Part shown: in pieces, positions 7,412-15,199 of the stretch
Layout: each line of letters starts with the position of its first letter
How positions within the stretch are numbered: position 1 is the stretch's first letter
NCBI GenBank assembly: GCA_902494555.1
Contig: CABUTR010000036.1
Location: 1-15,663 of the forward strand
Direction of reading: 5' to 3'
Origin: an uncultured Collinsella sp.
GTDB taxonomy: Bacteria; Actinomycetota; Coriobacteriia; Coriobacteriales; Coriobacteriaceae
Length of the DNA: 15,663 nucleotides
The notes under the pieces: generated by a model
The model's database searches: none
The model's input: only the letters and a program-made list of their open reading frames with translations
Told to the model about the DNA's origin: nothing
Made by a program: the position numbers and the translations under genes

Positions 7412-7455
7412 TCATATAAAACCTGCCGAAATAAACCTGTCTTTTTTGGCAGGTT
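7412..7455 (-). terminator. Terminator after the dehydrogenase gene
   Basis: Read on the minus strand, AACCTGCC (7455-7448) pairs with GGCAGGTT (7427-7420) and is followed by TTATATGAG. The upstream arm overlaps the dehydrogenase TAA. A second internal copy of CAGGTT (7439-7434) allows an alternative, shorter hairpin with the same upstream arm. The gap 7368-7411 is AT-rich with nothing else recognisable. Confidence 0.55.
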
Positions 7456-8542
7456 AGGCGAGGATCGTGTGGCCGTAGGCGTCGGCGGCCTTGATGGCAG
7501 CGGCGAACTTTTCGTCGGTGAAAGGCTCGGGATTGCCCTGCTTCCACTCGTTGGTGGCGTGCGCGTACTCGCACAGGGCGGGGATATCGGCCTCGGAAAG
7601 CCCGACCTGCTCAAGCGTCACGGGCAGGCCCATCTGCTTGTTAAAGGCGGCGTAGCGCTCAAGGTTCTCGGTATCGCCCGTGTAGGCAAACAGCACCAGC
7701 ACGCCCAGGCTCACGACCTCGCCATGCAGGTAGGTGCCCTCGCGCGGAATGCTGCAGGTGGCGTTGTAGAACGCATGCGCCACGCTCGAGTTGTAGTAGT
7801 AATCGTTTTGGTTGGTCAGGTTCGAGACATGGCCCGTGTTGACCACGATATCGAGCGCGATCTGCTTGACGGACTCGGTCGATAGGTTCTGGCGAACGTC
7901 CTCAAGACCCTGCACGCCATAGGTAAACAGCGGCTCGGAGCAGGTGTGGGCGAGTGCCAGGCCAAGGCCTGCCGTGTGCTCCAGGTTGCCGGCACTCGTG
8001 GCATATTCGACCTCGGGCTGCTTGGACAGGGCATCGCCTACGCCGGCCCAGAAGTACTCCGCCGGAGCCTCGGCGATGATCTTGGGGTTGATGAAGATAT
8101 GCGCGGGGCGGTTGGGGTACGAATAGCCCTCGAGCGAGCCGTCGTCGTTGTAGACAACGGCAATGGCGGTCGCGGCCGAGCAGTTGGAGCAGATTGTCGG
8201 CACCGTAAAGACGATCTTCTTGAGCTCGATGGCTGCGGTCTTCACGGTATCGAGCGCCTTGCCGCCGCCACAGGCAATGAGCACGTCGGCTTCCTGGCAT
8301 GCGGGGGAGTTTACGACCTTGGCGATATTGGCGCGCGTACTGTTGGTACCGTAGACGCGCGTCTCCAGAATCTCTACGTCGGTACCTGCCAGCGCAGCTT
8401 CGATACCGGGAAGTGCTGCGGCCAGTGCCCGCTTGCCACCGATGATCGCGACCTTGGTCGCTCCGTACTCGGCCAGCGCGCCGGGTAGCTCGTCAAAGCA
8501 GTCTTCGCCGACGGTATAGTCGCTCATTCCAATTGTACGCAT
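7454..8542 (-). CDS. Iron-type alcohol dehydrogenase, GldA/HcxA-like
   Basis: An NAD(P)-dependent dehydrogenase of the metal-dependent group III family that includes glycerol dehydrogenase and hydroxycarboxylate dehydrogenase. The substrate cannot be fixed from sequence. The 362-residue protein has a nucleotide-binding region with ACGGGKALDTVK (90-101) and VPTICSNCSAAT (114-125), then the divalent-metal ligands Asp170 (AGVGDAL), His256 (VAHAFYN) and His273 (YLHGEVV). Its length and the segments IGGKRALAAA and INPKIIAEAPAEYFWAGVGD resemble E. coli HcxA (YbdH) as much as GldA, so I leave the symbol empty. Start ATG 8542-8540 follows AGAAGG at good spacing; a second in-frame ATG lies five codons later. 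It is a single gene, divergent from ileS. Confidence 0.88.
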   Translation of the reverse strand: MRTIGMSDYTVGEDCFDELPGALAEYGATKVAIIGGKRALAAALPGIEAALAGTDVEILETRVYGTNSTRANIAKVVNSPACQEADVLIACGGGKALDTVKTAAIELKKIVFTVPTICSNCSAATAIAVVYNDDGSLEGYSYPNRPAHIFINPKIIAEAPAEYFWAGVGDALSKQPEVEYATSAGNLEHTAGLGLALAHTCSEPLFTYGVQGLEDVRQNLSTESVKQIALDIVVNTGHVSNLTNQNDYYYNSSVAHAFYNATCSIPREGTYLHGEVVSLGVLVLFAYTGDTENLERYAAFNKQMGLPVTLEQVGLSEADIPALCEYAHATNEWKQGNPEPFTDEKFAAAIKAADAYGHTILA

Positions 8543-8606
8543 AGGTACCTTCTTTCGTGAGATAGAGTGCTTTCAGGTATTTTGCTCCTAGAGAATGCTC
8601 GCGACC

Positions 8607-8634
8607 ATGATAAATTTCCAAAATATGAAACCAA
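8607..8634 (-). promoter_or_regulatory. Candidate promoter of the dehydrogenase gene
   Basis: On the minus strand, TTGGTT (8634-8629) and TATCAT (8612-8607, five of six consensus bases) are 16 bases apart in an AT-rich stretch. They lie about 65 bases before the ATG at 8542. The -35 match is weak. Confidence 0.42.
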
Positions 8635-8684
8635 TGTTGAGGGTTTTTCGCCGGCTCGGAACGTGCTAGCATACTCCGCATAAG

Positions 8685-8984
8685 CGTTGATGGGGACGAG
8701 TAGTCGGCCGTCCGCATGCTACAGAGAGCGGGAGCGCTGAGAACCCGTGCATGCGACCGATGAAAATCACCCCGGAGCTGCGGTCCCAACGGATGTGCCG
8801 CGCAGGTTCGTCTTAGTAGACATCGCCGAGATGGTCGTCGATACAGGCCAGCCGAGTAACGGATGCGAGCGCGCGATTACGCGGGCGAGGGCATCTAAGC
8901 TGGGTGGTTAAGCGAAGAGCTTATGCGGGCGTGTAGCCCGTTTCGTGGCGCTTCGTCCCAGCTTGTAGGGACGGGCGCTTTTTT
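8685..8984 (+). promoter_or_regulatory. T-box leader (isoleucine) upstream of ileS
   Basis: This leader RNA senses uncharged tRNA-Ile. Stem I is visible: GGGG (8692-8695) pairs with CCCC (8770-8773), the loop-E strand is GAGTA (8698-8702), GTCGG pairs with CCGAT, GCATGC (8714-8719) pairs with GCATGC (8749-8754), and the AG-bulge region AGAGAGCGGG and distal loop CGCTGAGA follow. The specifier strand TGAAAATC puts the Ile codon ATC at 8766-8768. The antiterminator is AAGCTGGG (8897-8904) with CCCAGCTT (8957-8964), plus GCGAAG (8912-8917) with CTTCGT (8951-8956). They enclose a seven-base bulge TGGTTAA (8905-8911), whose TGGT can pair with the ACCA end of tRNA-Ile. The bulge departs from the usual TGGNACC. 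The region between stem I and the antiterminator is also rich in pairing. Confidence 0.93.
8948..8984 (+). terminator. Regulated terminator of the ileS T-box
   Basis: GCGCTTCGTCCC (8948-8959) pairs with GGGACGGGCGC (8968-8978) with one bulged T, followed by six T residues (8979-8984). Its 5' arm shares bases 8951-8959 with the antiterminator, so the two folds exclude each other. This points to transcriptional control, unlike the translational T-boxes of many other actinobacterial ileS genes. Confidence 0.88.
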
Positions 8985-9027
8985 GGTGCCCAACGGGCGT
9001 GCGCGCCCACGACATGAAAGGGGTACC

Positions 9028-11829
9028 GTGGCAAACGAGTACAAGCAGACGATGAATCTGCCCAAGACCGGTTTTCCCATGCGTGCCGGTCTTTCCAAGT
9101 CCGAGCCTAAGCGACTCAAGGACTGGCAGGACAACAAGGTCTACGAGCAGGTTCTGAAGAAGAACGAGGGTCACAAGAAGTTCGTGCTGCACGACGGTCC
9201 TCCGTACGCCAACGGTCCGATTCACATCGGCCATGCCATGAACAAGATCTCCAAGGACATGATCAACCGCTACTGGATGATGCAGGGCTATGAGGTCCCT
9301 TATGTCCCCGGTTGGGACTGCCACGGCCAGCCGATCGAGCACAAGGTCGAGGAGAAGCTCGGCACCGAGAAGTTCAACCAGACCCCCACGGCCAAGATCC
9401 GTGAGCTCTGCAACGAGTTCGCTGTTGAGAACATCGAGCTGCAGAAGGCCGGCTTCCGTCGTCTGGGCGTGCTCGGCGACTGGGACAACCCCTATCTGAC
9501 GCTCTATCACCAGCACGATGCCGCCGACATCGAGGTCTTCAAGGCCATGTTCGATAAGGGCATGATCTATCGCGGCCACAAGCCGGTTCACTGGTGCAAG
9601 CATTGCCACACTGCACTCGCCGAGGCCGAGATCGAGTATTCCGACGAGACGAGCCCGTCCATTTTCGTGCGCTTTGAGATGACCTCCAAGCCCGCCGGCC
9701 TCGAGAACTTCGACGGCCCGGTCGACTTTATCATCTGGACGACCACGCCGTGGACCATCCCCTCCGACCAGGCCGTTTCCCTCAAGCCCGGCGCCGCCTA
9801 TGTCGCCGTCGAGCACGACGGCCGTGCCGAGGTTATGCTCGAGGACCTGGCTCCCAAGTGCTGCGAGGAGTTTGGCTGGGAGTACGCCCCGGTCATGGTC
9901 GACGGCAAGCCCTACGTGGTTCCCGCCGAGACCTTCCACCACATCCACTACAAGCAGCCGATCTTTGACGGCGTTGAGGGCGTGGCGCTGCTGGCCGATT
10001 ACGTCGGTGTCGATGACGGTACCGGTATCGTCCACAACTCGCCCGGTCACGGCGTCGATGACTACTTCGCCTGCCTCAAGGAGGGCATCACCGACATCTG
10101 CATGCCGGTCGATGACGACGGCAAGTTCTACACCGGCGAGGAGTTTGGCACCGGCGGTCCCTTCAGCGGCATGGATACCGACGAGGCCAATCCGCACATC
10201 ATCGAGTTCCTGCGCGAGCGCGGCACCCTGGTCCTCGAGAAGAAGATCACGCACAGCTATCCGCACTGCTGGCGTTGCAAGCACCCGGTGCTCTTCCGTG
10301 CTACCGACCAGTGGTTTGTCTCGATGGACAAGACCGGTTTGCGCGAGCAGGCTGGCAAGGAGGTTCGCGAGAACGTCAAGTGGTATCCGGCTCACGCCGC
10401 CAACCGCATCGGCGCCATGGTCGAGCAGCGTCCCGACTGGTGCATCAGCCGCCAGCGCAACTGGGGCGTGCCTATCCCCAGCTACACGTGCGCCGACTGC
10501 GGCGAGAAGGTCATGAACGACGCCACACTCGACGCCGTCATCAAGCTCTTCCACGAGAAGGGCTCCGACGCCTGGTTCACCGACGCTCCCGAGAGCTACC
10601 TGGGCGAGGCCTGCGTCTGCCCCAAGTGCGGCGGCCATCACCTCAAGGCCGATAAGGACATCCTCGACGTGTGGTGGGACTCCGGCGTTTCCTGGAAGGC
10701 CGTCTGCGAGTATCGCCCCGAGCTTGAGTACCCGGCGGACGTGTATCTCGAGGGCTCCGACCAGCATCGCGGTTGGTTCCAGAGTTCGCTGCTTACCTCG
10801 GTGGGCGCCAACGGCAACGCTCCGTACAAGGCGGTCGTCTCGCAGGGCTTCACGCTCGACGGCCAGGGCCGCAAGATGTCCAAGTCGCTCGGCAACGTCA
10901 TCGACCCCAACAAGGTCTGTGACGAGATGGGCGCCGACATCATCCGCCTGTGGGTTGCCTCCGTCGACACCAGCTCCGACGTGTCCATCGACCACGAGAT
11001 CCTTGCTCGTACGTCCGATGCCTACCGTCGTTTCCGCAACACGCTGCGCTTCCTGCTCTCCGAGCTCGAGGGTCAGTTTGAGCCCGAGACCGACGGCGTC
11101 GCCTTTGCCGACCTGCTGCCGCTCGACAAGCTCATGGTTGCCCGCCTGACCCAGGTTCAGGCCGAGGTCGACGACGCCTATGCCAGCTACGAGTTCCCGC
11201 GCGCCTACCGTGCGCTCTACGACTTCGTGGTTACCGAGCTTTCCAACGTGTACCTCGACGCCCTGAAGGACCGTCTGTACTGCGAGAAGCCCGGCTCGCT
11301 CGAGCGCCGCAGCGCCCAGACCGTGCTCGCTGAGCTCTTCTCGATGCTCATGCGCGATCTGCAGCCGATTCTGTCCTATACCGTCGATGAGGCCATGGCC
11401 TATGCGCCCGCCGGCTGCGTCGATCACCAGAAGTACGCCGCGCTGCTCGATTGGTATAAGTCGCCCATCACGGTCGACGAGGCCAATGAGTTCGAGGGTG
11501 TGCTCGAGGCTTCACTCGAGCTCCGTAGCGCCGTGACCAAGGCCCTTGAGGATGCCCGCTCCGCCGGCACCTTCACTAAGAGCCAGCAGGTCCGCGTCAA
11601 GGCGGTCGTTCCCGCCGAAATGTACGCGCTGCTGACCGGCGACAAGGCCGTCGACCTGGCCGAGTTCTACATCGTCTCCGATGTTGAGCTGACCCAGGGC
11701 GAGGAGCTCTCCGTTGCTATCGAGGCTGCCGAGGGCGAGTGCTGCGACCGTTGCTGGAACTACCGCACCACCGTCGGCGAGTACAACGGCCACGCGCATA
11801 TCTGCAAGCGTTGTGCCGAAGCGCTGTAG
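9028..11829 (+). CDS. ileS: Isoleucyl-tRNA synthetase
   Basis: Charges tRNA-Ile with isoleucine in the cytoplasm. The 933-residue protein has GPPYANGPIHIGH (57-69, HIGH at 66-69), a CP1 editing domain with WTTTPWTIPSDQ and VHNSPGHGVDDY, the KMSKS loop at 616-620, an anticodon-binding region, and a C-terminal zinc site of four Cys (CDRC at 906-909 and CKRC at 926-929). The length and zinc finger fit the standard bacterial type. The start is GTG 9028, preceded by GAAAGGGG at good spacing; the frame is open back to 8923, but that part is the T-box terminator. A small GC hairpin (8995-9008) lies between the T-box terminator and the ribosome-binding site. Expression should rise when tRNA-Ile is uncharged. 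Confidence 0.98.
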   Translation: MANEYKQTMNLPKTGFPMRAGLSKSEPKRLKDWQDNKVYEQVLKKNEGHKKFVLHDGPPYANGPIHIGHAMNKISKDMINRYWMMQGYEVPYVPGWDCHGQPIEHKVEEKLGTEKFNQTPTAKIRELCNEFAVENIELQKAGFRRLGVLGDWDNPYLTLYHQHDAADIEVFKAMFDKGMIYRGHKPVHWCKHCHTALAEAEIEYSDETSPSIFVRFEMTSKPAGLENFDGPVDFIIWTTTPWTIPSDQAVSLKPGAAYVAVEHDGRAEVMLEDLAPKCCEEFGWEYAPVMVDGKPYVVPAETFHHIHYKQPIFDGVEGVALLADYVGVDDGTGIVHNSPGHGVDDYFACLKEGITDICMPVDDDGKFYTGEEFGTGGPFSGMDTDEANPHIIEFLRERGTLVLEKKITHSYPHCWRCKHPVLFRATDQWFVSMDKTGLREQAGKEVRENVKWYPAHAANRIGAMVEQRPDWCISRQRNWGVPIPSYTCADCGEKVMNDATLDAVIKLFHEKGSDAWFTDAPESYLGEACVCPKCGGHHLKADKDILDVWWDSGVSWKAVCEYRPELEYPADVYLEGSDQHRGWFQSSLLTSVGANGNAPYKAVVSQGFTLDGQGRKMSKSLGNVIDPNKVCDEMGADIIRLWVASVDTSSDVSIDHEILARTSDAYRRFRNTLRFLLSELEGQFEPETDGVAFADLLPLDKLMVARLTQVQAEVDDAYASYEFPRAYRALYDFVVTELSNVYLDALKDRLYCEKPGSLERRSAQTVLAELFSMLMRDLQPILSYTVDEAMAYAPAGCVDHQKYAALLDWYKSPITVDEANEFEGVLEASLELRSAVTKALEDARSAGTFTKSQQVRVKAVVPAEMYALLTGDKAVDLAEFYIVSDVELTQGEELSVAIEAAEGECCDRCWNYRTTVGEYNGHAHICKRCAEAL

Positions 11830-11841
11830 GTTACGCCTTTA

Positions 11842-11868
11842 GTTACGCGGTTTACCAAACCGCATAAC
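11842..11868 (+). terminator. Hairpin after ileS, possible terminator
   Basis: GTTACGCGGTTT (11842-11853) pairs with AAACCGCATAAC (11857-11868) with one mismatch around an ACC loop, 12 bases after the ileS stop. No T-run follows, so it may serve in mRNA 3' end protection rather than termination. Confidence 0.4.
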
Positions 11869-11869
11869 C

Positions 11870-12010
11870 TGTTGACGCTGTAAACCCGCCAGAGCGAAAA
11901 TCTGCCTTTCAGCTACGGCGGCATGACCATAATAGGTTCCGCCGTTCTACCGAACGGCGGACCGGCCGACGCTGCGCGGGCCGCATTTGGACAATCTGCC
12001 GTTCAATTTC
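11870..12010. other. Structured non-coding gap between ileS and lspA
   Basis: No convincing gene is present. A perfect 10-bp hairpin, TCCGCCGTTC (11938-11947) with GAACGGCGGA (11952-11961), lies in the middle. AATCTGCCTTTCA (11899-11911) recurs as AATCTGCCGTTCA (11993-12005), and a related GCCTTTAGTTACG occurs at 11835-11847. Each of these copies stands a short distance ahead of a hairpin. TTGACG (11872-11877) and GAAAAT (11896-11901), 18 bases apart, could be a weak promoter, which with the terminator at 12011 would outline a small RNA. This is a guess. Confidence 0.3.
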
Positions 12011-12046
12011 AAGGGCGCGACCGAAAGGTCAGCGCCCTTTCATTTC
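12011..12046 (+). terminator. Strong hairpin terminator upstream of lspA
   Basis: AAGGGCGC (12011-12018) pairs with GCGCCCTT (12032-12039), and the inner GACC pairs with GGTC around a GAAA tetraloop, with one bulged A. TCATTTC follows. It lies 181 bases after the ileS stop and would end transcripts from ileS or from a small RNA in the gap. Confidence 0.55.
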
Positions 12047-12119
12047 ACGGCACCTTGTCACAAATGCGACCCGCTCGCTCATTTATGCCCTACCTGCGCT
12101 GTTTCCGTTCTTGGGAGAT

Positions 12120-12150
12120 TTGTCGCTTCTTGCTTGCGTCAATGTATGAT
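12120..12150 (+). promoter_or_regulatory. Candidate promoter of lspA-rluD
   Basis: TTGTCG (12120-12125) and TATGAT (12145-12150, five of six consensus bases) are separated by 19 bases. They lie downstream of the terminator at 12011-12046 and about 50 bases before the lspA start. Spacing is longer than optimal. Confidence 0.42.
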
Positions 12151-12200
12151 TATCTACTGCGTTAAACGTAATTCGATGTTCTTGAGGGTAGGGGATTGAT

Positions 12201-12800
12201 TTGGGTCGTTCTGCGGATATGACGCCGCCTTTGCGTTGGCGCCTGGGCGTTGCTGGTGGGGTGGCGCTCGTTGTGCTGCTCGTTGACCAGTTGACCAAGC
12301 TTGCGGTTCGTGCCGTGGGCGATGCCCTGCAAATGACCGTTATCCCCGGCGTGATCGATTTCGTGTTTGTTCGCAATATCGGAGCCGCCTTTAGCATGGG
12401 TGAGGGCCATGGTATGGCTTTTGCCGTGCTGGCGCTAGCGGTCATTGTCGCCATTGCCGTGTACCTGGTTCGTGCGCCTCAGCTCGCTCAGCTGGAGGTC
12501 GTGGGCATGGCTATGGTTGCGGGCGGCGCCATCGGTAACGCGATCGATCGCCTTGTCTTTGGCTTCGTGACCGATTTTTTCGCCACCACCTTCATCGACT
12601 TTCCCGTCTTTAACGTGGCCGATATCGGCATTACGGTCGGCGTCGTGCTGGCGCTCATCGGTTATATGTTCTTGAGCCCTGCCGCTCGTGAGGTCGATGC
12701 GACCGCCGAGCTCAACGCCCGTGACGAGGACCGCGCCAAACGCAAAGCCAGGCAGCGTGGGGAGCGTGCCCGCAAGATTCGCGAAAGGAATGAGCGTTAA
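12201..12800 (+). CDS. lspA: Lipoprotein signal peptidase II
   Basis: A membrane aspartyl protease that cleaves signal peptides from lipid-modified prolipoproteins. The 199-residue protein has four hydrophobic segments (about 13-30, 70-90, 99-115, 142-159). The catalytic aspartates are Asp116 in GGAIGNAIDRL and Asp141 in FNVADIGI, and VRNIGAAFSM (57-66) is the conserved loop. It ends in an unusually charged tail (about 163-199) dominated by Arg, Lys and Glu, longer than in typical LspA of about 165 residues. The start is TTG 12201, six bases after AGGGG; ATG 12219 is in frame but has no ribosome-binding site. The stop codon overlaps the next start (TAATG). Confidence 0.95.
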   Translation: MGRSADMTPPLRWRLGVAGGVALVVLLVDQLTKLAVRAVGDALQMTVIPGVIDFVFVRNIGAAFSMGEGHGMAFAVLALAVIVAIAVYLVRAPQLAQLEVVGMAMVAGGAIGNAIDRLVFGFVTDFFATTFIDFPVFNVADIGITVGVVLALIGYMFLSPAAREVDATAELNARDEDRAKRKARQRGERARKIRERNER

Positions 12801-13813
12801 TGGCCGACATCCATATTCTCGTTGCCGACGATTTCGCTGGTCAGCGTCTTGACGCCTATCTGGGCGCCAACGATGGCTGTCCCACGCGCTCTGCCTGCGC
12901 GCACTTGATCGAGGGCGGCGCCGTTGCCGTCAACGGCGAGACCTGCCTGTCAAAAAAGTATGCCGTGCGCTCCGGTGACCGCATCTCGGTCGACCTACCC
13001 GAGCCGCACGATCCCACTGATGTGATTCCCGAGGCCATTCCCCTCGATATCCGCTACGAGGACGACTATCTCATCGTGCTCTCCAAGCAGCGCGGTCTGG
13101 TGTGCCATCCCGCCCATGGCCACGAGAGCGGCACCCTTGCGAACGCCTTGGTCTATCACTGTGGCATTGACCATCTGGGCACCGTGCAGGGCGAGGACCG
13201 CCCCGGCATCGTGCATCGCCTGGATCGTGACACCTCGGGCCTTATGCTCGCGGCAAAAGACGACGACACCCAGCGCGCGCTCCAGAATCTCATCCGCACG
13301 CGCACGCTCGACCGCCGCTACATTTCGCTCGTCCACGGCCACATTGCCATGGACGAGGGTACTATCAACACAGGTATTGCCCGATCAACGCGCGACCGCG
13401 TGAAGATGGCGGTTTCTGATGATCCCTTTGCCCGTCAGGCCATCACGACCTTCAAGGTGCTTGAGCGCTTTGATTCCACACGCTTTGACGACGGCTATAC
13501 GCTCGTCGAGTGCCATCTGTTTACCGGCCGCACACATCAGATTCGCGTGCACATGCGCCATATCAATCACGCCTGCGTGGGCGATCCGCTCTACGGCAAG
13601 TGCGATGCGCGTGCCGATCAGGGTCTGACCAGGCAATTCCTTCATTCCTGGCGCGTTGCATTCGACCATCCCGTGACGGGGGAGCGGATTGAGTGCCGCG
13701 ACGAGCTGCCGTGGGATCTCGCTGCGGTTCTTGACGACCTGGCCCCGCGCTCGCTTGGCCGCACCGCTGCCGGCGACGAAATCGTTCCGCAGCTCGGTCT
13801 GCTCGAAGCCTAG
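12800..13813 (+). CDS. rluD: RluA/RluD-family pseudouridine synthase
   Basis: Isomerises uridine to pseudouridine in RNA, probably 23S rRNA; the exact position is not provable here. The 337-residue protein starts with an S4-like RNA-binding domain (about 13-72, FAGQRLDAYL through VNGE to VRSGDRI). The catalytic domain follows, with HRLDRDTSGLML (139-150, nucleophile Asp142), RRYISLVHG and the C-terminal GRTHQIRVHM and VGDPLYG motifs. The ATG overlaps the lspA TAA by one base, with AAAGGA about ten bases upstream, so translation is likely coupled to lspA. lspA followed by an RluD-like gene is a common bacterial pair. The protein ends with about 25 residues beyond the usual domain. The symbol is given by family resemblance. 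Confidence 0.9.
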   Translation: MADIHILVADDFAGQRLDAYLGANDGCPTRSACAHLIEGGAVAVNGETCLSKKYAVRSGDRISVDLPEPHDPTDVIPEAIPLDIRYEDDYLIVLSKQRGLVCHPAHGHESGTLANALVYHCGIDHLGTVQGEDRPGIVHRLDRDTSGLMLAAKDDDTQRALQNLIRTRTLDRRYISLVHGHIAMDEGTINTGIARSTRDRVKMAVSDDPFARQAITTFKVLERFDSTRFDDGYTLVECHLFTGRTHQIRVHMRHINHACVGDPLYGKCDARADQGLTRQFLHSWRVAFDHPVTGERIECRDELPWDLAAVLDDLAPRSLGRTAAGDEIVPQLGLLEA

Positions 13814-13831
13814 TCAGTATCAGGTGGTTTC

Positions 13832-13858
13832 TTGAACTCGGTTAGCCTGCGGTAAGAT
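13832..13858 (+). promoter_or_regulatory. Candidate promoter of the glycosyltransferase gene
   Basis: TTGAAC (13832-13837) and TAAGAT (13853-13858) are 15 bases apart, a little short, and lie about 40 bases before the ATG. There is no terminator after rluD, so read-through from lspA-rluD is also possible. Confidence 0.38.
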
Positions 13859-13895
13859 ATACGGTTGTTTACGTAACGCGTTGCTGGGAGCCTGC

Positions 13896-15191
13896 ATGCT
13901 CGCCTTTTTACAAACCAACACACCCATCGTGATCTTCAACCAGATTGTGGTTACGCTGCTTACGGTCTGCTTTCTGTACCAGGTGGTCTTCTTTGTCATT
14001 GGTGCTCTCCGTGGTGAGGTCGCGCCCCCTAAGGCCAAAAAGCTGCATCGTTATGCCTTCTTTATCGCGGCGCATAACGAGGAGGCCGTGATCGCCAATC
14101 TTGTACGCTCCATCAAGGATCAGGACTATCCGTCCGAGCTTATCGAGGTCTTCGTGGTCGCCGATGCCTGCACCGACAACACGGCGCAGCTCGCGCGCGA
14201 GGCCGGTGCCATTGTTTACGAGCGCAACGACCTGGCCCGTAAGGGCAAGAGCTGGGTCATGGACTTTGGTTTCGATCGCATTCTCAACGAGTATCCCGAT
14301 ACTTTTGAGGGCTATTTCATCTTTGACGCCGACAACGTTATTTCCCGCGATTACGTCTCCAAGATGAACGATGCCTTTGACCAGGGCTTCCATGTGGTCA
14401 CGAGCTATCGTAACTCCAAGAACTTCGGCAGCTCGTGGATCTCGGCGGCTAATGCCACCTGGTATCTGCGCGAGGCACGCTTCCTCAACAACGCGCGCAA
14501 CATCTGCAAGACGTCTTGTGCCGTCTCGGGCTCGGGCTACCTCATCTCCGCCAGTGTTATTGAGGGTATGCACGGCTGGCAGTTCCACACGCTTACCGAG
14601 GACATTCAGTTCACCACGTTCTGCGCTATTCACGGCATTCGCATTGGCTATGCGCCGGCTGAGTTCTTCGATGAACAGCCCGTGACGTTTAAGGCGTCCT
14701 GGAAACAGCGTATGCGTTGGACCAAGGGCTTTTACCAGGTGTTCTTTACCTATGGCAAGCATCTGGTCAAATCGACCTTCCGCTATCATCGCTTTGCCGC
14801 CTACGACATGTTTATGACGATCGCGCCGGGTATGCTGCTATCGCTGATCTCGATGCTCGCCAATGCAACGTTCCTGATTGTAGGCGGTCTTTCGCACGGC
14901 TTCTTGGCCACCGAGGTCGAGATGCAGGCTTGTGCCGCCTCGCTCATTATGACCTTCGCGATGATGTACCAGACCTTCTTTATCCTGGCGCTGCTCACGA
15001 CCATTTTTGAGTACAAACACATTCATTGCGCGCAAAAGTGGCGCCTGGTGTCCAACCTGTTTACCTTCCCGATCTTTATGTTCAGCTATATCCCCATCAC
15101 GGTGGCCGCACTGTTCCTGAAGGTCGACTGGGTGCCCACGCAGCACGCCGTTAACGTTACCCTCGACGAGGTCATGCAGGGCGCCAAATAA
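13896..15191 (+). CDS. Membrane-anchored family 2 glycosyltransferase
   Basis: Predicted to add or polymerise sugars from nucleotide-sugar donors on the inner side of the membrane; donor and product are unknown. The 431-residue protein has an N-terminal membrane segment (about 15-37), then a GT2 domain with FIAAHNEEAVI (56-66), VVADACTD (87-94), the metal-binding FDADN (143-147), TLTED (232-236, likely catalytic Asp236) and QRMRW (271-275). Three to four membrane segments follow (about 306-333, 345-370, 388-409). The QxxRW motif and membrane topology resemble processive synthases such as BcsA/IcaA-like enzymes, but no partner gene for an exopolysaccharide is visible. ATG 13896 has GGGAG five bases upstream. 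The strong terminator at 15200 ends the unit. Confidence 0.9.
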   Translation: MLAFLQTNTPIVIFNQIVVTLLTVCFLYQVVFFVIGALRGEVAPPKAKKLHRYAFFIAAHNEEAVIANLVRSIKDQDYPSELIEVFVVADACTDNTAQLAREAGAIVYERNDLARKGKSWVMDFGFDRILNEYPDTFEGYFIFDADNVISRDYVSKMNDAFDQGFHVVTSYRNSKNFGSSWISAANATWYLREARFLNNARNICKTSCAVSGSGYLISASVIEGMHGWQFHTLTEDIQFTTFCAIHGIRIGYAPAEFFDEQPVTFKASWKQRMRWTKGFYQVFFTYGKHLVKSTFRYHRFAAYDMFMTIAPGMLLSLISMLANATFLIVGGLSHGFLATEVEMQACAASLIMTFAMMYQTFFILALLTTIFEYKHIHCAQKWRLVSNLFTFPIFMFSYIPITVAALFLKVDWVPTQHAVNVTLDEVMQGAK

Positions 15192-15199
15192 CCACCATC

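Noticed and set aside
8637..8672. TTGAGG and TAGCAT as promoter of the T-box-ileS transcript
   Set aside because: The spacing is 24 bases, too long for a normal promoter, and no better -35 is visible for TAGCAT.
8897..8922. Local AAGCT/AGCTT hairpin as the T-box antiterminator
   Set aside because: It does not overlap the terminator, so it could not compete with it. The longer AAGCTGGG/CCCAGCTT plus GCGAAG/CTTCGT fold gives the standard seven-base bulge and does compete.
8908..11427. Open frame of 839 codons antisense to ileS
   Set aside because: Same codon-bias artefact; composition is Leu/Val/Gly/Asp-rich without domain motifs, and ileS on the other strand is certain.
11923..12199. Two short overlapping plus-strand open frames in the ileS-lspA gap
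   Set aside because: They run through two strong hairpins, lack ribosome-binding sites and show no protein-like composition or family resemblance.
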